64,000 bases of DNA from JACNJF01 sp050288105 (GCA_050288105.1 JBNKDE010000018.1:7008-71007), one strand, 5' to 3'. Counted from the stretch's first letter, positions 34,651 to 44,122 are shown. The notes: generated from the letters alone by a model not told the origin. Numbers and translations: made by a program.

Positions 34651-35832
34651 ATGAAAATACATAAAGGTGAGGAAAGCGTGCGCAGTATGGCATCCAGCAA
34701 AGGTAGAAATGTCGCTATTGCGGGTATGCTTTCGATGTTTGCCTGTGTAGGGCAGGTAAGTGCGGCAGAGGATGCTGGTATTAAGGTATATGGGAATCTC
34801 GATACGGGCATAGAGCATCTGACCAATGTCGGTGCAGGCAAGGATAGCGTGACACGTATCCCTGGAATTACTGGGACTATGGCTTCAAGACTTGGATTCA
34901 AGGTGAGTAAGGATGTTGGGGATGGTTATCAGGCTTTTGCAACTATGGAGCTGGGCGTGAGCCCGGATGATGGTACGCTGAGACAGGGGGGGCGCATCTT
35001 TGGTCGTCAGTTGAATTTTGGACTCAAGACTCCGGCTGGGAAATTTACCATAGGTCGTCAATACTCTCCTTTTCTGTTTGCTACCGGAGATTTAATGGGG
35101 CCCAATATCTATGCACTGGGGTCTCTTGATGCTTATCTGCCGAATGCTCGCATGGATAATTCGGTTTCCTGGAGTAATAAACTGGGTGAAAACCTGTCTG
35201 CTGCTGTTGCCTATTCATTTGGTTATGAAACTACCAATGCTGTGCCGGCATCCGGTACCTGTTCTGGAGAAGATACCCAGGCTGGTGAATCTTCAGCCTG
35301 TAGACAGCTGGCCGCAATGGTCAAGTATAAAGGGGATGGTTTTAGCATTGCTGCTGGTATTGACAAGCAAAATGGTGGTACCGGTTCTAGCGCCTATTTC
35401 TTTGATGGGGTGTTGCCTCCAATTTCTATGGCCGACTCAGGTGATACGGATACCAGAACCACAATTTCAGGAAGTTTTAAAATCGGTGAAACCGTTGTGG
35501 GGGTGGGAGTGCTGAATCGAAAAGTCGATACTACAGTTAAAACTGTAAAATCCGACACTATTCATGTGTCCCTAAAGCATCAGGTAACGCCTAAAACTAC
35601 GATAAATGCTGGCGTTTATAGCATTACCAATGACGACAATGATACCGATGCAACCCTGGTAGTGGTTCGTGCACTGTATAACATTGATAAGGGTGTGGAT
35701 TGGTATGCGCAGGTAGGCAATATCAGTAATGGTGATAATTCGGCTTATGCACTGTCTCCTGGTGCAACCACTGGCCCAGCCAAAGGTGAAAGCCAGACCG
35801 GAATTATGCTTGGCTTCAGATATATCTACTAA
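34651..35832 (+). CDS. General outer-membrane porin (Gram-negative trimeric type)
   Basis: The product should form a water-filled outer-membrane channel. I place the start at the ATG at 34651, after TTGAGGAATAGACAT, giving 393 residues. A signal peptide with a longish charged start ends near CVGQVSAAEDAG. The mature protein opens with the porin strand IKVYGNLDTGIEHL. Further porin features are YQAFATMELGVSPDDG, GRIFGRQLNFGLKTPAGKFTIGRQ, given here in two parts as GRQLNFGLKTP and KFTIGRQYSPF, and the terminal strand IMLGFRYIY ending in an aromatic residue. Two cysteines in the loop at TCSGEDTQAGESSAC may form a disulfide. A strong terminator follows. Confidence 0.9.
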   Translation: MKIHKGEESVRSMASSKGRNVAIAGMLSMFACVGQVSAAEDAGIKVYGNLDTGIEHLTNVGAGKDSVTRIPGITGTMASRLGFKVSKDVGDGYQAFATMELGVSPDDGTLRQGGRIFGRQLNFGLKTPAGKFTIGRQYSPFLFATGDLMGPNIYALGSLDAYLPNARMDNSVSWSNKLGENLSAAVAYSFGYETTNAVPASGTCSGEDTQAGESSACRQLAAMVKYKGDGFSIAAGIDKQNGGTGSSAYFFDGVLPPISMADSGDTDTRTTISGSFKIGETVVGVGVLNRKVDTTVKTVKSDTIHVSLKHQVTPKTTINAGVYSITNDDNDTDATLVVVRALYNIDKGVDWYAQVGNISNGDNSAYALSPGATTGPAKGESQTGIMLGFRYIY

Positions 35833-35875
35833 GTTAATCCTGAACGAAACTGTATTAAGATTTTCAGGGAGATAC

Positions 35876-35903
35876 GGGGCTGACATGATCAGCCCCTTTT
35901 TTT
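35876..35903 (+). terminator. Rho-independent terminator after the porin
   Basis: GGGGCTGA and TCAGCCCC form a perfect 8-bp stem with a 5-nt loop followed by seven T residues. Confidence 0.93.
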
Positions 35904-36037
35904 GGGTGAAATCCCTAACTGGTGGGTAAAGCGCCTTTGGATACACGTTTCTCAATTTCAGGTGGAGTGGTTTTTTAGACGCTCGTCACTCACAATAGTT
36001 GGTACGATGTACGTTGCTAGACAGGATCGAGGAAAAG

Positions 36038-36514
36038 ATGCCGGGAACAAACCAGAATAACAGCGCAGTGGCTGATGTAACGCCAAGGGTTTTCCAGCCA
36101 ACTGGTGTGGCTTATTTAATTGGCAGGCTGGAGCGGGCGCTATATCGAAAGATGCGCGCCGCAATTTCCCCTCTGGGGGTTACCGTTGGTCAATATACTG
36201 CACTGTCTGTTTTTGATGCATGTGGCAATATGTCTGCTGCCCAGCTGGCTGAGAGAACCCTGGTATCTCCGCAGGCTGCGAACGAGCTGATTAAGTCGAT
36301 GGAATTAGAAGGCTGGATAAAGCGTGAGCCTGATAGAACTCATAAGCGTATTATCCAGATTAGCCTCACTCAGACTGGTAAAGATCTGTTGAGGCAGTGT
36401 GATGAGATAATCGCTGTGATGGAAAATCATATGATGGGAGATCTTGCTGAGGATGAATGTTTGCTCCTCAAACGCCAGTTGCGTGGCATGTTGAACTCAC
36501 TGCTGGGGTTCTGA
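36038..36514 (+). CDS. MarR-family transcriptional regulator
   Basis: MarR proteins are dimeric winged-helix regulators that often respond to small aromatic ligands. The start is the ATG at 36038, with GAGGAA just upstream; an in-frame TTG at 35999 lacks a site. The 158-residue product has the recognition region MSAAQLAERTLVSPQAANELIKSM and the wing IKREPDRTHKRIIQISLTQTG. It follows the porin terminator in the same direction, so it has its own promoter. Whether it controls the porin is not known. Confidence 0.92.
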   Translation: MPGTNQNNSAVADVTPRVFQPTGVAYLIGRLERALYRKMRAAISPLGVTVGQYTALSVFDACGNMSAAQLAERTLVSPQAANELIKSMELEGWIKREPDRTHKRIIQISLTQTGKDLLRQCDEIIAVMENHMMGDLAEDECLLLKRQLRGMLNSLLGF

Positions 36515-36522
36515 ATTCAACC

Positions 36523-36553
36523 TGACTGATCAGGAGCTTAGCTTGATCAGTCA
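36523..36553. terminator. Hairpin between the MarR gene and the convergent membrane gene
   Basis: TGACTGATCA and TGATCAGTCA pair over 10 bp with an 11-nt loop. The stem overlaps the stop codon of the minus-strand gene. No long T run follows on either strand, so termination is plausible but not certain. Confidence 0.5.
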
Positions 36554-37680
36554 ATTTGTTCACGTTCTCTATTTGTTTCGCCTTCCCAGTACTTGCCTAA
36601 TGATTCAGCGGCTCTTTTCAGGCGTGCAATATTATGATCAGAATCTGTGGCTTTTGTTGCCCTCTGTAAACTCGACAGTGTGAGAGAGGTATCTTTGGCT
36701 AACTGTTCCAGATAGCTATCATCCAGTCCCTCAAGGTCTGTAATTAACCTGAATCCCTGCTCTCTCAGGGCATCAACAGAGTCTCCAAACCGCACACACA
36801 ATTTGGCCTGCAATAGCCAGTCGATAAGCTCTCTTGAACCATAGGGAGTTTTGAGTAAAAGAGGGATAAAGTCTGCAGTTGCCAAATCATAGCAGCTATC
36901 GATACCTAGTTCCTGGAGCCTGTCTTTATCAAAAGCGGAAAGGCCTTCAATCATCTCCAATGGCAGGTTTCGGACCGAGGCATGGTTTTCGCTGGTGAGC
37001 AATGTCGCTCTGGACATCATCCACTTGATGCCTCGATTGGGAAACATTCCTATTACAAAGGCCAGCAGTAACATCAGGCCGTCAGCGCTGGGTGAGAGCA
37101 ATTGCTGATTGCTGTCAGCCTGTGTTGAATAGTCACCATTAAAGCCGCCTACCACATGATAAAAAATCAATGCCACCATGGGGGAAAAGATCATGCGCAG
37201 CCCAAAATGGAAGAATGCGACAGGTAACAGGTCATTCATTGCATAGCGTCTGAATATGCTTTGTAACCCCCACAAATAAGCGCCCATAAATCCTATTCCG
37301 TACATCATAAGTGCGCCGTGCTGATAAGCGATTATGCAGGTCTCATTGGCGCTGCAGTCATTTGCGGCAAGCATGCTACCGCCCAGTAGAAGGTTGGGGG
37401 TGGATCCCAGTCCCAGTTCGGCGCTTAGAAATAATGAAGACAGTCCGATGATTGAGACCGTCATTGCAAACAGGACTGAGATACCAAAATGATAGGGGCC
37501 AATGTCGCAGGAGTAGATTTTTCGATATTGAGAAGTAATCTGAAGAATATTCAGTATCCTCTCGATTTCCAGTCTGCGCTGGCCCAGGCGGTAGGTGAAG
37601 TAAGTTATTGCGCAAAGTGGCAGGAAGCCAACAAGTACCACGATGACCAGCATTCTAAATATCAGCGTTGGGTCGCCCAT
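36547..37680 (-). CDS. Unrecognised membrane protein with C-terminal helix-hairpin-helix-like repeats
   Basis: I do not recognise this 377-residue protein. It has about five membrane segments: near residues 8-28 (MLVIVVLVGFLPLCAITYF), 63-86, 118-138 (GALMMYGIGFMGAYLWGL), 150-175 and 198-214. The cytoplasmic C-terminal third holds two helix-hairpin-helix-like units, around IEGLSAFDKDRLQELGID and around ITDLEGLDDSYLEQLAKD. The loop CSANETCIIAYQHG has two cysteines. It is a single gene with its own flanking hairpin, convergent to the MarR gene. A membrane-tethered nucleic-acid or protein binder is possible, but this is inference. Confidence 0.75.
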   Translation of the reverse strand: MGDPTLIFRMLVIVVLVGFLPLCAITYFTYRLGQRRLEIERILNILQITSQYRKIYSCDIGPYHFGISVLFAMTVSIIGLSSLFLSAELGLGSTPNLLLGGSMLAANDCSANETCIIAYQHGALMMYGIGFMGAYLWGLQSIFRRYAMNDLLPVAFFHFGLRMIFSPMVALIFYHVVGGFNGDYSTQADSNQQLLSPSADGLMLLLAFVIGMFPNRGIKWMMSRATLLTSENHASVRNLPLEMIEGLSAFDKDRLQELGIDSCYDLATADFIPLLLKTPYGSRELIDWLLQAKLCVRFGDSVDALREQGFRLITDLEGLDDSYLEQLAKDTSLTLSSLQRATKATDSDHNIARLKRAAESLGKYWEGETNREREQID

Positions 37681-37805
37681 GATGGTAACTCCCTGACTAA
37701 CTGAAGAAGGGTCAGTATAAAAGCGCTATGAGTAAATATCCAGTGCCCTGTATGGGCCCCTTTTTCAGGGGCTCATATTTGCTCTGCTACTTTTGTGCGC
37801 GCTGG

Positions 37806-39002
37806 CTATTTCTCCAGGACTTTTAATATCGAGTCAGATAGATAACCGATATTAGATGAATTAATGCCGGCAAGATTAATTCGAGTCGAATTAACAATAT
37901 AGATTCCAAAATCTTCGCGCAGTCGAGTCAACTGCTCAGCAGTAATGCCCAAAAAGGAAAACATGCCTTTTTGCTGGACAATATGACTAAAATCCATACC
38001 AGAAGCATTGTTCTGAATGCTCTCAGTCAACAGGCTGCGCATTTTCTGGATGCGTTGCCTGACTTCGTTAATTTCGTTAACCCAGTTTGCACGCAACGCA
38101 TCGTCACCCAGGATAATGGATACCAGTAAGGCGCCATGAGCCGGTGGCATGGAATAGGTCTGGCGCGCTACAGTCATGGCCTGGCTGAGTACCACTGGTG
38201 CCTGCTGTGATGTGTTACAGATAAAGGTAGTCGAGCCAGTACGTTCTCTGTACAGGCCGAAGTTTTTCGAGCAGGAGGAGGCGATCACGAGTTCAGGCAA
38301 CTTAGCGGCCATGAGTCGAACCCCGTAGGCATCTTCTTCAATACCGTCGCCCAGGCCCTGATATGCAATATCAATAAACGGTAGAAAGCCTCTTTCCAGC
38401 GCAAGATCGGTCAATATTTGCCATTGTGCCTGGCTGAGGTCGGCTCCGGTTGGGTTGTGACAGCAGCCATGCAGAAGCACGATATCGCCAGCAGGTACCT
38501 GTTTCAGGGTATCCAGCATGATATCGAAATTAATCTGCTTTAGCTCGGTGTCGTAATAAGGGTATTGCTCAATTTTGAAACCAGCGCTGCCCAGTAACGG
38601 AATGTGATTTGGCCAGGTAGGGGTGCCTACCCAGAGTTTTGCATCTGGATTTGCTCGGCAAATGACTTCCGCGCCAATGCGTAGCGCACCCGAGCCGCCA
38701 GGTGTCTGGATACTGCAAACCCGTCCAGCGGTGACAGCATTGTGCTCATGACCCAGTAATAGTTCGATAACGCGTTTGTTATAGTCCTGATCACCAGCAA
38801 TTCCCTGATAGGTTTTACTGCCTTCGATTTCAAGCAGCTTGTTTTCTGCCAGTTGCACGGCCTGCATAATCGGTGTTCGACCCTGGTCGTCCATATACAC
38901 GCCAACACCCAGGTCTATTTTCTGTTCTCTGGGGTCTTTGCGGTACGCAGCCATCAATCCAAGAATGGGGTCTTCGGGCAAGGCGTTTAGGTGATCGAAC
39001 AT
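37806..39002 (-). CDS. Aromatic/aspartate aminotransferase (class I, PLP)
   Basis: The enzyme moves amino groups between aspartate or aromatic amino acids and 2-oxo acids. I use the ATG at 39002 (MFDHLNALPEDPILGLMAAYR), preceded by AAGGAT, giving 398 residues. The PLP lysine is in IASSCSKNFGLYRERTG. Other family motifs are LHGCCHNPTGADL, PFIDIAYQGLGDG and the substrate arginine near VNSTRINLAGI. It is closest to the TyrB/AspC subgroup (Ia); I cannot tell which substrate is preferred. Confidence 0.92.
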   Translation of the reverse strand: MFDHLNALPEDPILGLMAAYRKDPREQKIDLGVGVYMDDQGRTPIMQAVQLAENKLLEIEGSKTYQGIAGDQDYNKRVIELLLGHEHNAVTAGRVCSIQTPGGSGALRIGAEVICRANPDAKLWVGTPTWPNHIPLLGSAGFKIEQYPYYDTELKQINFDIMLDTLKQVPAGDIVLLHGCCHNPTGADLSQAQWQILTDLALERGFLPFIDIAYQGLGDGIEEDAYGVRLMAAKLPELVIASSCSKNFGLYRERTGSTTFICNTSQQAPVVLSQAMTVARQTYSMPPAHGALLVSIILGDDALRANWVNEINEVRQRIQKMRSLLTESIQNNASGMDFSHIVQQKGMFSFLGITAEQLTRLREDFGIYIVNSTRINLAGINSSNIGYLSDSILKVLEK

Positions 39003-39081
39003 GTGGGTATCCTTATTATCAAAGGTTGTAAAAGAAGATACGGATATAGTACCTAAATTTAGCACTGGCGCATCAGATTCT

Positions 39082-39104
39082 TTGCATTAATACGCGTGAT
39101 GCAA
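39082..39104. promoter_or_regulatory. Inverted repeat upstream of the aminotransferase
   Basis: TTGCAT and ATGCAA flank 11 nt, about 80 nt upstream of the aminotransferase ATG. It could be an operator but is short and unassigned. Confidence 0.25.
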
Positions 39105-39172
39105 GTCGAAATTTATTTATGGGGGTATTAGAGCACACCACCCAGATAGTTTGTTGTTACCCTTAACAGGTC

Positions 39173-40000
39173 CTAGTAATTCAGTGCTTCATTCTGACGT
39201 TTGATATTGACCAGGTTGATCAAGCGGGTGATGAGGGTTTCCTCGGTGATGGGTTTGGTGATGAAATCGTTGGTGCCTGCGCCAAAAATCCCGGTGAAAT
39301 CAGTTTTTTCATCCTCGCCGGGTTCAACGGTCATCAGTAATATAGGCAACTTCACGTAGTCGTATTGAAGTTCATTTCTGATGTTTTTGATCAATTCAAA
39401 TCCCGACATTTTGTTGTCCAGGAATAGATCGGTAATGAGCACATCGTAGCTACACTTGCCATTGTTGTTAAAATCCATGCGTAATTCATTCAGTGCATTT
39501 TCCCCATCTTTCAGGTGCAGGTATTCAAAATCATTCTTCTGCAGTATGGATGTGGTAATTGCTGACGAGGTGGCACTGGGATCTACATAAAGAATTTTGG
39601 CGCTTAGCGTATTATCCTTGCTGAGAAAATCAGCGATAAAATTGACCAGCGCTTTGTGTCCTTCAGCCTTGTCAAAGTAGGCAGTGATCGCATTAGCATC
39701 ATCATTATCGGCATCGACGATATGGGTGCGGGTGTCTCCGGAAACGACAAAGATTGGGGAGTCCTGATTCTTTGGAACCTTGCGGATCTCTGCAATCAGG
39801 TCATGACCTTCCATGTCAGGCAGGGTTAAACCGGTGGTGATGATCTCAAATTCAAAGCGTTTGCAGGCTGTTAGTGCCTCTTTGCCGGTGCCGCAGGCGA
39901 TGATATCGATGTCGGGCAGGCTGGCAAGCAATTCCTTGAACAGAATGGTTCGGGCGGAGTCCGATGAGTCGATGATAAGCAGACGTTTTTTTGAGAGCAT
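39173..40000 (-). CDS. Tandem receiver-domain response regulator without output domain
   Basis: The 275-residue product has two CheY-like receiver domains, residues about 1-125 and 132-270. In the second, the phospho-acceptor aspartate is in VLITDLFLDNKMSG and the lysine in DFITKPIT. In the first, the position of the acceptor aspartate is occupied by glycine (EIITTGLTLPDMEG), and the usual acidic pair is IDSSDSART, so it is probably not phosphorylated in the normal way. No DNA-binding or enzyme domain follows. The gene lies 4 nt past ftsX on the same strand. It may act by protein contact. Confidence 0.85.
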   Translation of the reverse strand: MLSKKRLLIIDSSDSARTILFKELLASLPDIDIIACGTGKEALTACKRFEFEIITTGLTLPDMEGHDLIAEIRKVPKNQDSPIFVVSGDTRTHIVDADNDDANAITAYFDKAEGHKALVNFIADFLSKDNTLSAKILYVDPSATSSAITTSILQKNDFEYLHLKDGENALNELRMDFNNNGKCSYDVLITDLFLDNKMSGFELIKNIRNELQYDYVKLPILLMTVEPGEDEKTDFTGIFGAGTNDFITKPITEETLITRLINLVNIKRQNEALNY

Positions 40001-40004
40001 ATAA

Positions 40005-40961
40005 TTATTTGGGTTCTATTTCGTTCAAATGCCGGGCAACAGCTATCCATGAACCGCCAAGCCCAAGTAGCGTACTGCTGCATATTAATAGCGTAAAGTC
40101 TGTAAAGCTGAATGTTACCAAACTAAATTCTGACTGGTACAAAAAGTTTAGATGATTGAATGGGCCGGACAGGGCAATAGCGCTCAGTTCAACCATGACC
40201 CAGGAAAGTAATCCGCCAAACAGTCCATACCACACGCCCCCGTACAGGAAGGGTCTGCGAATAAAAGCATCTGTCGCACCAATTAATTTGGTCACTATGA
40301 TTTCCTGATAGCGATTCTGAATATCCAGGCGGATGGTATTGCCTATGATAAGTAGCACAGCAAAGCTGAAAAGCAAGCTGATGATTATAACGATGCGCTT
40401 TGCTAGCTCAATCAGAGTGTACAGGCGCTCTAGCCACTCGGTGTCAAGTTTGGCGATATCAACTTCGGGCCGCCCCTGAAGTTTGGCCACCAGGGTCTTG
40501 ATACTCAAGGTGTCTATATCGTGCACAGGCTGCACAATAATGCTGTGTGGCAGTGGGTTATCTTTTAGCTGATTAATGCTTTCACCAAAGCCTGATGACT
40601 GCTTGAACTGTTGCAGCGCATCTTCTCTGGAGATGAGCAGGGTGTCGGCAATAAGCGGGTTACTTTTTAGTTCAGTAGCCAGATCACGTGCTTTTTGCTG
40701 TTCGGTTTGTAGTTCCAGGTAAAGAGTGATCTGGGTGGTAGAGCGGAAATCACCTGCGATATTATCGATATTTTTCAGGAACAGGTAAAACCCACCAGGC
40801 AGGGTTAAGGTGATTGCGATCACCGTCACTGTCATCAGGGTAGAGCTGGGGCTGCGATAAATCTTACCCAGGCTGAATACCAGCGACTGCAGATGGTGCA
40901 GCAGCCAGGCTGAGATGCGATTGAAAAAAGCAGGGCGATGCTGGTGACGATTCTCAGACAT
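40005..40961 (-). CDS. ftsX: Cell-division ABC transporter-like membrane protein FtsX
   Basis: FtsX, with FtsE, activates peptidoglycan hydrolases at the septum. I place the start at the ATG at 40961, with GGAAG upstream, giving 318 residues; an ATG at 40979 would add six. Four membrane helices are predicted: near SSTLMTVTVIAITLTLPGGFYLF, given here as TVTVIAITLTLPG, then IVIIISLLFSFAVLLIIG, GVWYGLFGGLLSWVMVELSA and LLICSSTLLGLGGSWIAV. The extracytoplasmic domain lies between helices 1 and 2. It overlaps ftsE by 8 nt. Confidence 0.93.
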   Translation of the reverse strand: MSENRHQHRPAFFNRISAWLLHHLQSLVFSLGKIYRSPSSTLMTVTVIAITLTLPGGFYLFLKNIDNIAGDFRSTTQITLYLELQTEQQKARDLATELKSNPLIADTLLISREDALQQFKQSSGFGESINQLKDNPLPHSIIVQPVHDIDTLSIKTLVAKLQGRPEVDIAKLDTEWLERLYTLIELAKRIVIIISLLFSFAVLLIIGNTIRLDIQNRYQEIIVTKLIGATDAFIRRPFLYGGVWYGLFGGLLSWVMVELSAIALSGPFNHLNFLYQSEFSLVTFSFTDFTLLICSSTLLGLGGSWIAVARHLNEIEPK

Positions 40962-41631
40962 CAGCATCTTCCAGGTCATTATGAATGACGCTGCCGCGGT
41001 TTAACGTGACCACTGGTTTTTGCAGCTCTTCGATCAGGTTCAAATCATGGCTGGCAACTAGTACGCTTACGCCGACCTGGTGAAAATCAACAAATATCTG
41101 CATGATCTCACGCGATAACACGGGGTCGAGGTTACCGGTAGGCTCATCAGCCAGCAACAGCATGGGTTTGTGAACCACGGCCCTGGCAATGCCCACACGC
41201 TGCTGTTCCCCGCCTGAGAGTGTGATAGGCATGGATTTTTCCTTGTTTAGCAGGCCCACCTTGTCCAGCGCAGCGCGAGTGCGTTTGGCGATTTCCTGCG
41301 GGCGATAGCCCTGTATAATCAGGGGAAGGGCCACATTGTCAAAAACCGGACGGTCGAACAGAAGCTGGTGATCCTGAAAGATAAAGCCGATATGACGTCG
41401 AATATAGGGGATACGCTTATGCGGCAGGGTATTCAGGTTAATCTGATTCAGAATGGCCTGACCACGCGTGGGCTTTTCAATCAGCGAAATAATCTTGAGC
41501 AGGGTGCTTTTGCCGGCACCGGAATGACCTGTCAAAAAAGCCATCTGGCCTGCTTCCAGGTTCAAAGAGACATTGCTTAATGCTTCATATCCGCCGGGAT
41601 ATCGTTTGGTGACATTGTGAAAATGAATCAT
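40954..41631 (-). CDS. ftsE: Cell-division ATP-binding protein FtsE
   Basis: FtsE is the ATPase that drives FtsX. The 225-residue product has Walker A GHSGAGKST, Q-loop IFQDHQLLFDRPVFDNV, signature LSGGEQQRVGIARA, Walker B LLLADEPTGNLDP and the switch histidine in VASHDL. It starts 46 nt past ftsY in the conserved ftsY-ftsE-ftsX order. Confidence 0.96.
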   Translation of the reverse strand: MIHFHNVTKRYPGGYEALSNVSLNLEAGQMAFLTGHSGAGKSTLLKIISLIEKPTRGQAILNQINLNTLPHKRIPYIRRHIGFIFQDHQLLFDRPVFDNVALPLIIQGYRPQEIAKRTRAALDKVGLLNKEKSMPITLSGGEQQRVGIARAVVHKPMLLLADEPTGNLDPVLSREIMQIFVDFHQVGVSVLVASHDLNLIEELQKPVVTLNRGSVIHNDLEDADV

Positions 41632-41677
41632 TAAACGCGTAATTTCAGTATCAAATTTAGGGGCATTTTAACCTTTA

Positions 41678-42664
41678 TTACTCTCTGGCTAAAAGCGCTT
41701 TGGTGAATTCGTCGGCATTAAACTCGCGCAGGTCAGCTGCGGTCTCTCCCACGCCGATAAAGCGAATCGGCAGTTTCATTTTTTCCGCGATGCTAAATAC
41801 GATGCCACCCTTGGCGGTGCCATCCAGCTTGCTCAGTACAATGCCGTCGATGCCAATTGCATCATGAAAGCTTTTTGCCTGTGATAGTGCATTCTGACCG
41901 GTGCCTGAATCGAGTACCAGCAGCGTTTCATGCGGCGCGCTGGGGTCCAGTTTCCCCATCACGCGTTTGATTTTTTCCAGTTCGTTCATCAGGTTGTTCT
42001 GGGTGTGCAGGCGTCCCGCAGTATCGGCAATGAGTACATCTATTGCACGCGACTGTGCCGCCTGTAATGCATCAAAGATGACCGATGCGGCATCTGCGCC
42101 GCTGCCCTGGCTGATGACCGGGATGTTCAGGCGCTGGCCCCAGCTTTGTAACTGTTCCACTGCGGCGGCACGGAAGGTATCGCCAGCAGCCAACATAACG
42201 CTTAGACCCTGCTCGCTAAACTTTTGCGCCAGTTTGCCTATCGTAGTGGTTTTACCCGCGCCGTTAATACCGGTCATGAGTATCACAAAGGGTTTCTGTT
42301 CAGGGTTGATTCTCAGCGGGTGATTGCTGACGGCAAGGATTTCCTGCATCGCTTGTTCGAGCGCGTTAAATACTGCGTTATCGTCAGAAATTTCGTTACG
42401 TCCTAATGACTTTGAGATTTTCTGAATGATCTGCTGGGTCGCTTCCATCCCGACATCAGACATCAGTAACTGGTCTTCCAGCTGTTCCAGCAGATCGTCA
42501 TCGATACGCTTCTTGCCCAGGAAGATATCCGCGATCCCGCTGGTCAGATTTGAGCGGGTTTTACCCAGCTTGCTTCTCAGGCTGGAGAACAGACCCTGTT
42601 TTTTTTCTGGCTGCGCTGTTTCCTGACTGGCCTTTTCAGGATTGCTTTTTTTGAAACCGAACAT
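41678..42664 (-). CDS. ftsY: Signal recognition particle receptor FtsY
   Basis: FtsY is the membrane-associated GTPase that receives ribosome-SRP complexes. It has 328 residues: a short charged N-terminal region (FGFKKSNPEKASQETAQPEKK), the N domain, and the NG domain with P-loop GINGAGKTTTIGKLA, the insertion box, DTAGRLHTQNNLM and the specificity motif TKLDG in the form LSKLDGTAKGG. The N-terminal acidic region is much shorter than that of E. coli, as in many other bacteria. Confidence 0.95.
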   Translation of the reverse strand: MFGFKKSNPEKASQETAQPEKKQGLFSSLRSKLGKTRSNLTSGIADIFLGKKRIDDDLLEQLEDQLLMSDVGMEATQQIIQKISKSLGRNEISDDNAVFNALEQAMQEILAVSNHPLRINPEQKPFVILMTGINGAGKTTTIGKLAQKFSEQGLSVMLAAGDTFRAAAVEQLQSWGQRLNIPVISQGSGADAASVIFDALQAAQSRAIDVLIADTAGRLHTQNNLMNELEKIKRVMGKLDPSAPHETLLVLDSGTGQNALSQAKSFHDAIGIDGIVLSKLDGTAKGGIVFSIAEKMKLPIRFIGVGETAADLREFNADEFTKALLARE

Positions 42665-42796
42665 AAATTATTGTGTCATAAGAACGCGGAGGCATTATGC
42701 TAGGGCCTGTAAACACTATTATCAAGTTCTCCTTCAGATTAGTGTTCTGCGCACAGATACATCCCCATCCACGGACACAATAAGCGGTAACTGAGA

Positions 42797-44122
42797 ATGA
42801 AAAAAATGCTCCTTTTTGCAATATGCTGTTTGACGCTGTTGCCTGCGTACGCCAAAACGGTCGAGCATACCCTGGATAACGGTATGAAGCTGATCGTGCG
42901 GGAAGACCACAGGGCACCGGTGGTGGTATCGCAGATCTGGTACCGAATCGGCTCCAGCTATGAGCATGGAGGTATTACCGGGATTTCACATGTGCTGGAA
43001 CATATGATGTTCAAAGGCACCAAAAACCTGAAGCCAGGGGAGTTTTCGGAGATTATTGCCAGTAATGGCGGTAGTGAGAATGCATTCACGTCGCGCGACT
43101 ACACTGCGTATTTTCAGCGCATTGCCAGCGATCGCCTTGAAATCTGCCTGAAGCTGGAAGCTGATCGCATGCGCAATGTGGTGTTTCTGCCTGATGAGTA
43201 CCAGAAAGAAGTAGCGGTAGTACAGGAAGAACGACGCTGGCGTGTCGATAACAAGCCCAAGTCAAAACTGTTTGAACAGTTTTATGCCACGGCATTTTTG
43301 AATAGCCCAATCCGCATACCCACCATAGGCTGGATGGGAGACCTGGATAATCTGGATATGCAGGATGCTGCAAACTGGTACCGGCAATGGTACGCCCCCA
43401 ACAATGCCACGCTGGTGATCGTTGGTGACGTCGATACCGACCAAACCATCAAGCTGGTCGAGAAGTATTTTGCTCACATCGAACCCTCTGTTATCAAACC
43501 ACCCAAGCCTAGACCTGAGGTGGAGCAGCAAGGGGAAAGGCGAATTACCATGTATGGGCAAACCTCAACGCCTTATCTGATCATGGGATATAAAGCACCG
43601 GTATTAAAGGATTTGCAGGATCCTTCAGATGCCTATGCGCTGGACGTGCTGAGCGGTATCCTGGATGGGGGTAATAGTGCCAGAGTCGCAAGGAATATCT
43701 TAAGAGGGGAAGAGCTGGCAGTAGAGGCAGGCACCTCATACGATCAGTTTGATCGACAGGCTGGACTATTCCTGTTTGCAGGCACCCCCAGCAAAGGCGT
43801 CTCTCCAGTACAACTGGAGCAGGCTTTTGAGCGCGAAATTGATGAGCTGAAAAAGAATCCGGTGAGTGCCCAGGAACTGGACAGGGTTAAGGCTCAGGTG
43901 ATTGCGGGCAAAGTATATGATAGAGACTCCATGTTCAATTTGGCGATGCAGATCGGTATGCTGGATAGCTCCGGTTATGACTGGGGGTTGCTAGATCAAT
44001 ATGTCGAGAATATTCGCAAAGTCAGCGCTGCAGATATTCAGCGAGTAGCCAATAAATATTTTCGTTCCACGCAATTGACGGTCGCTACATTGTGGCCTGA
44101 AGAGGAAGAAGTCAAACAATGA
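42797..44122 (+). CDS. M16-family zinc metallopeptidase (catalytic partner)
   Basis: The 441-residue product has a signal peptide (MLLFAICCLTLLPAYA) and the inverted zinc motif H-x-x-E-H in ISHVLEHMMFKGT, with the third ligand glutamate expected in VVQEERRWRVDN. It therefore acts in the periplasm. Its stop overlaps the start of a second M16 gene by 4 nt, the common two-gene form in which one subunit is catalytic. Likely substrates are unknown. Confidence 0.92.
   Translation: MKKMLLFAICCLTLLPAYAKTVEHTLDNGMKLIVREDHRAPVVVSQIWYRIGSSYEHGGITGISHVLEHMMFKGTKNLKPGEFSEIIASNGGSENAFTSRDYTAYFQRIASDRLEICLKLEADRMRNVVFLPDEYQKEVAVVQEERRWRVDNKPKSKLFEQFYATAFLNSPIRIPTIGWMGDLDNLDMQDAANWYRQWYAPNNATLVIVGDVDTDQTIKLVEKYFAHIEPSVIKPPKPRPEVEQQGERRITMYGQTSTPYLIMGYKAPVLKDLQDPSDAYALDVLSGILDGGNSARVARNILRGEELAVEAGTSYDQFDRQAGLFLFAGTPSKGVSPVQLEQAFEREIDELKKNPVSAQELDRVKAQVIAGKVYDRDSMFNLAMQIGMLDSSGYDWGLLDQYVENIRKVSAADIQRVANKYFRSTQLTVATLWPEEEEVKQ

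Noticed and set aside
37755..37776. GC-rich hairpin (GCCCC/GGGGC) downstream of the aminotransferase gene
   Set aside because: The stem pairs only about 5 bp firmly and no T tract follows on the minus strand, so I do not call it a terminator.
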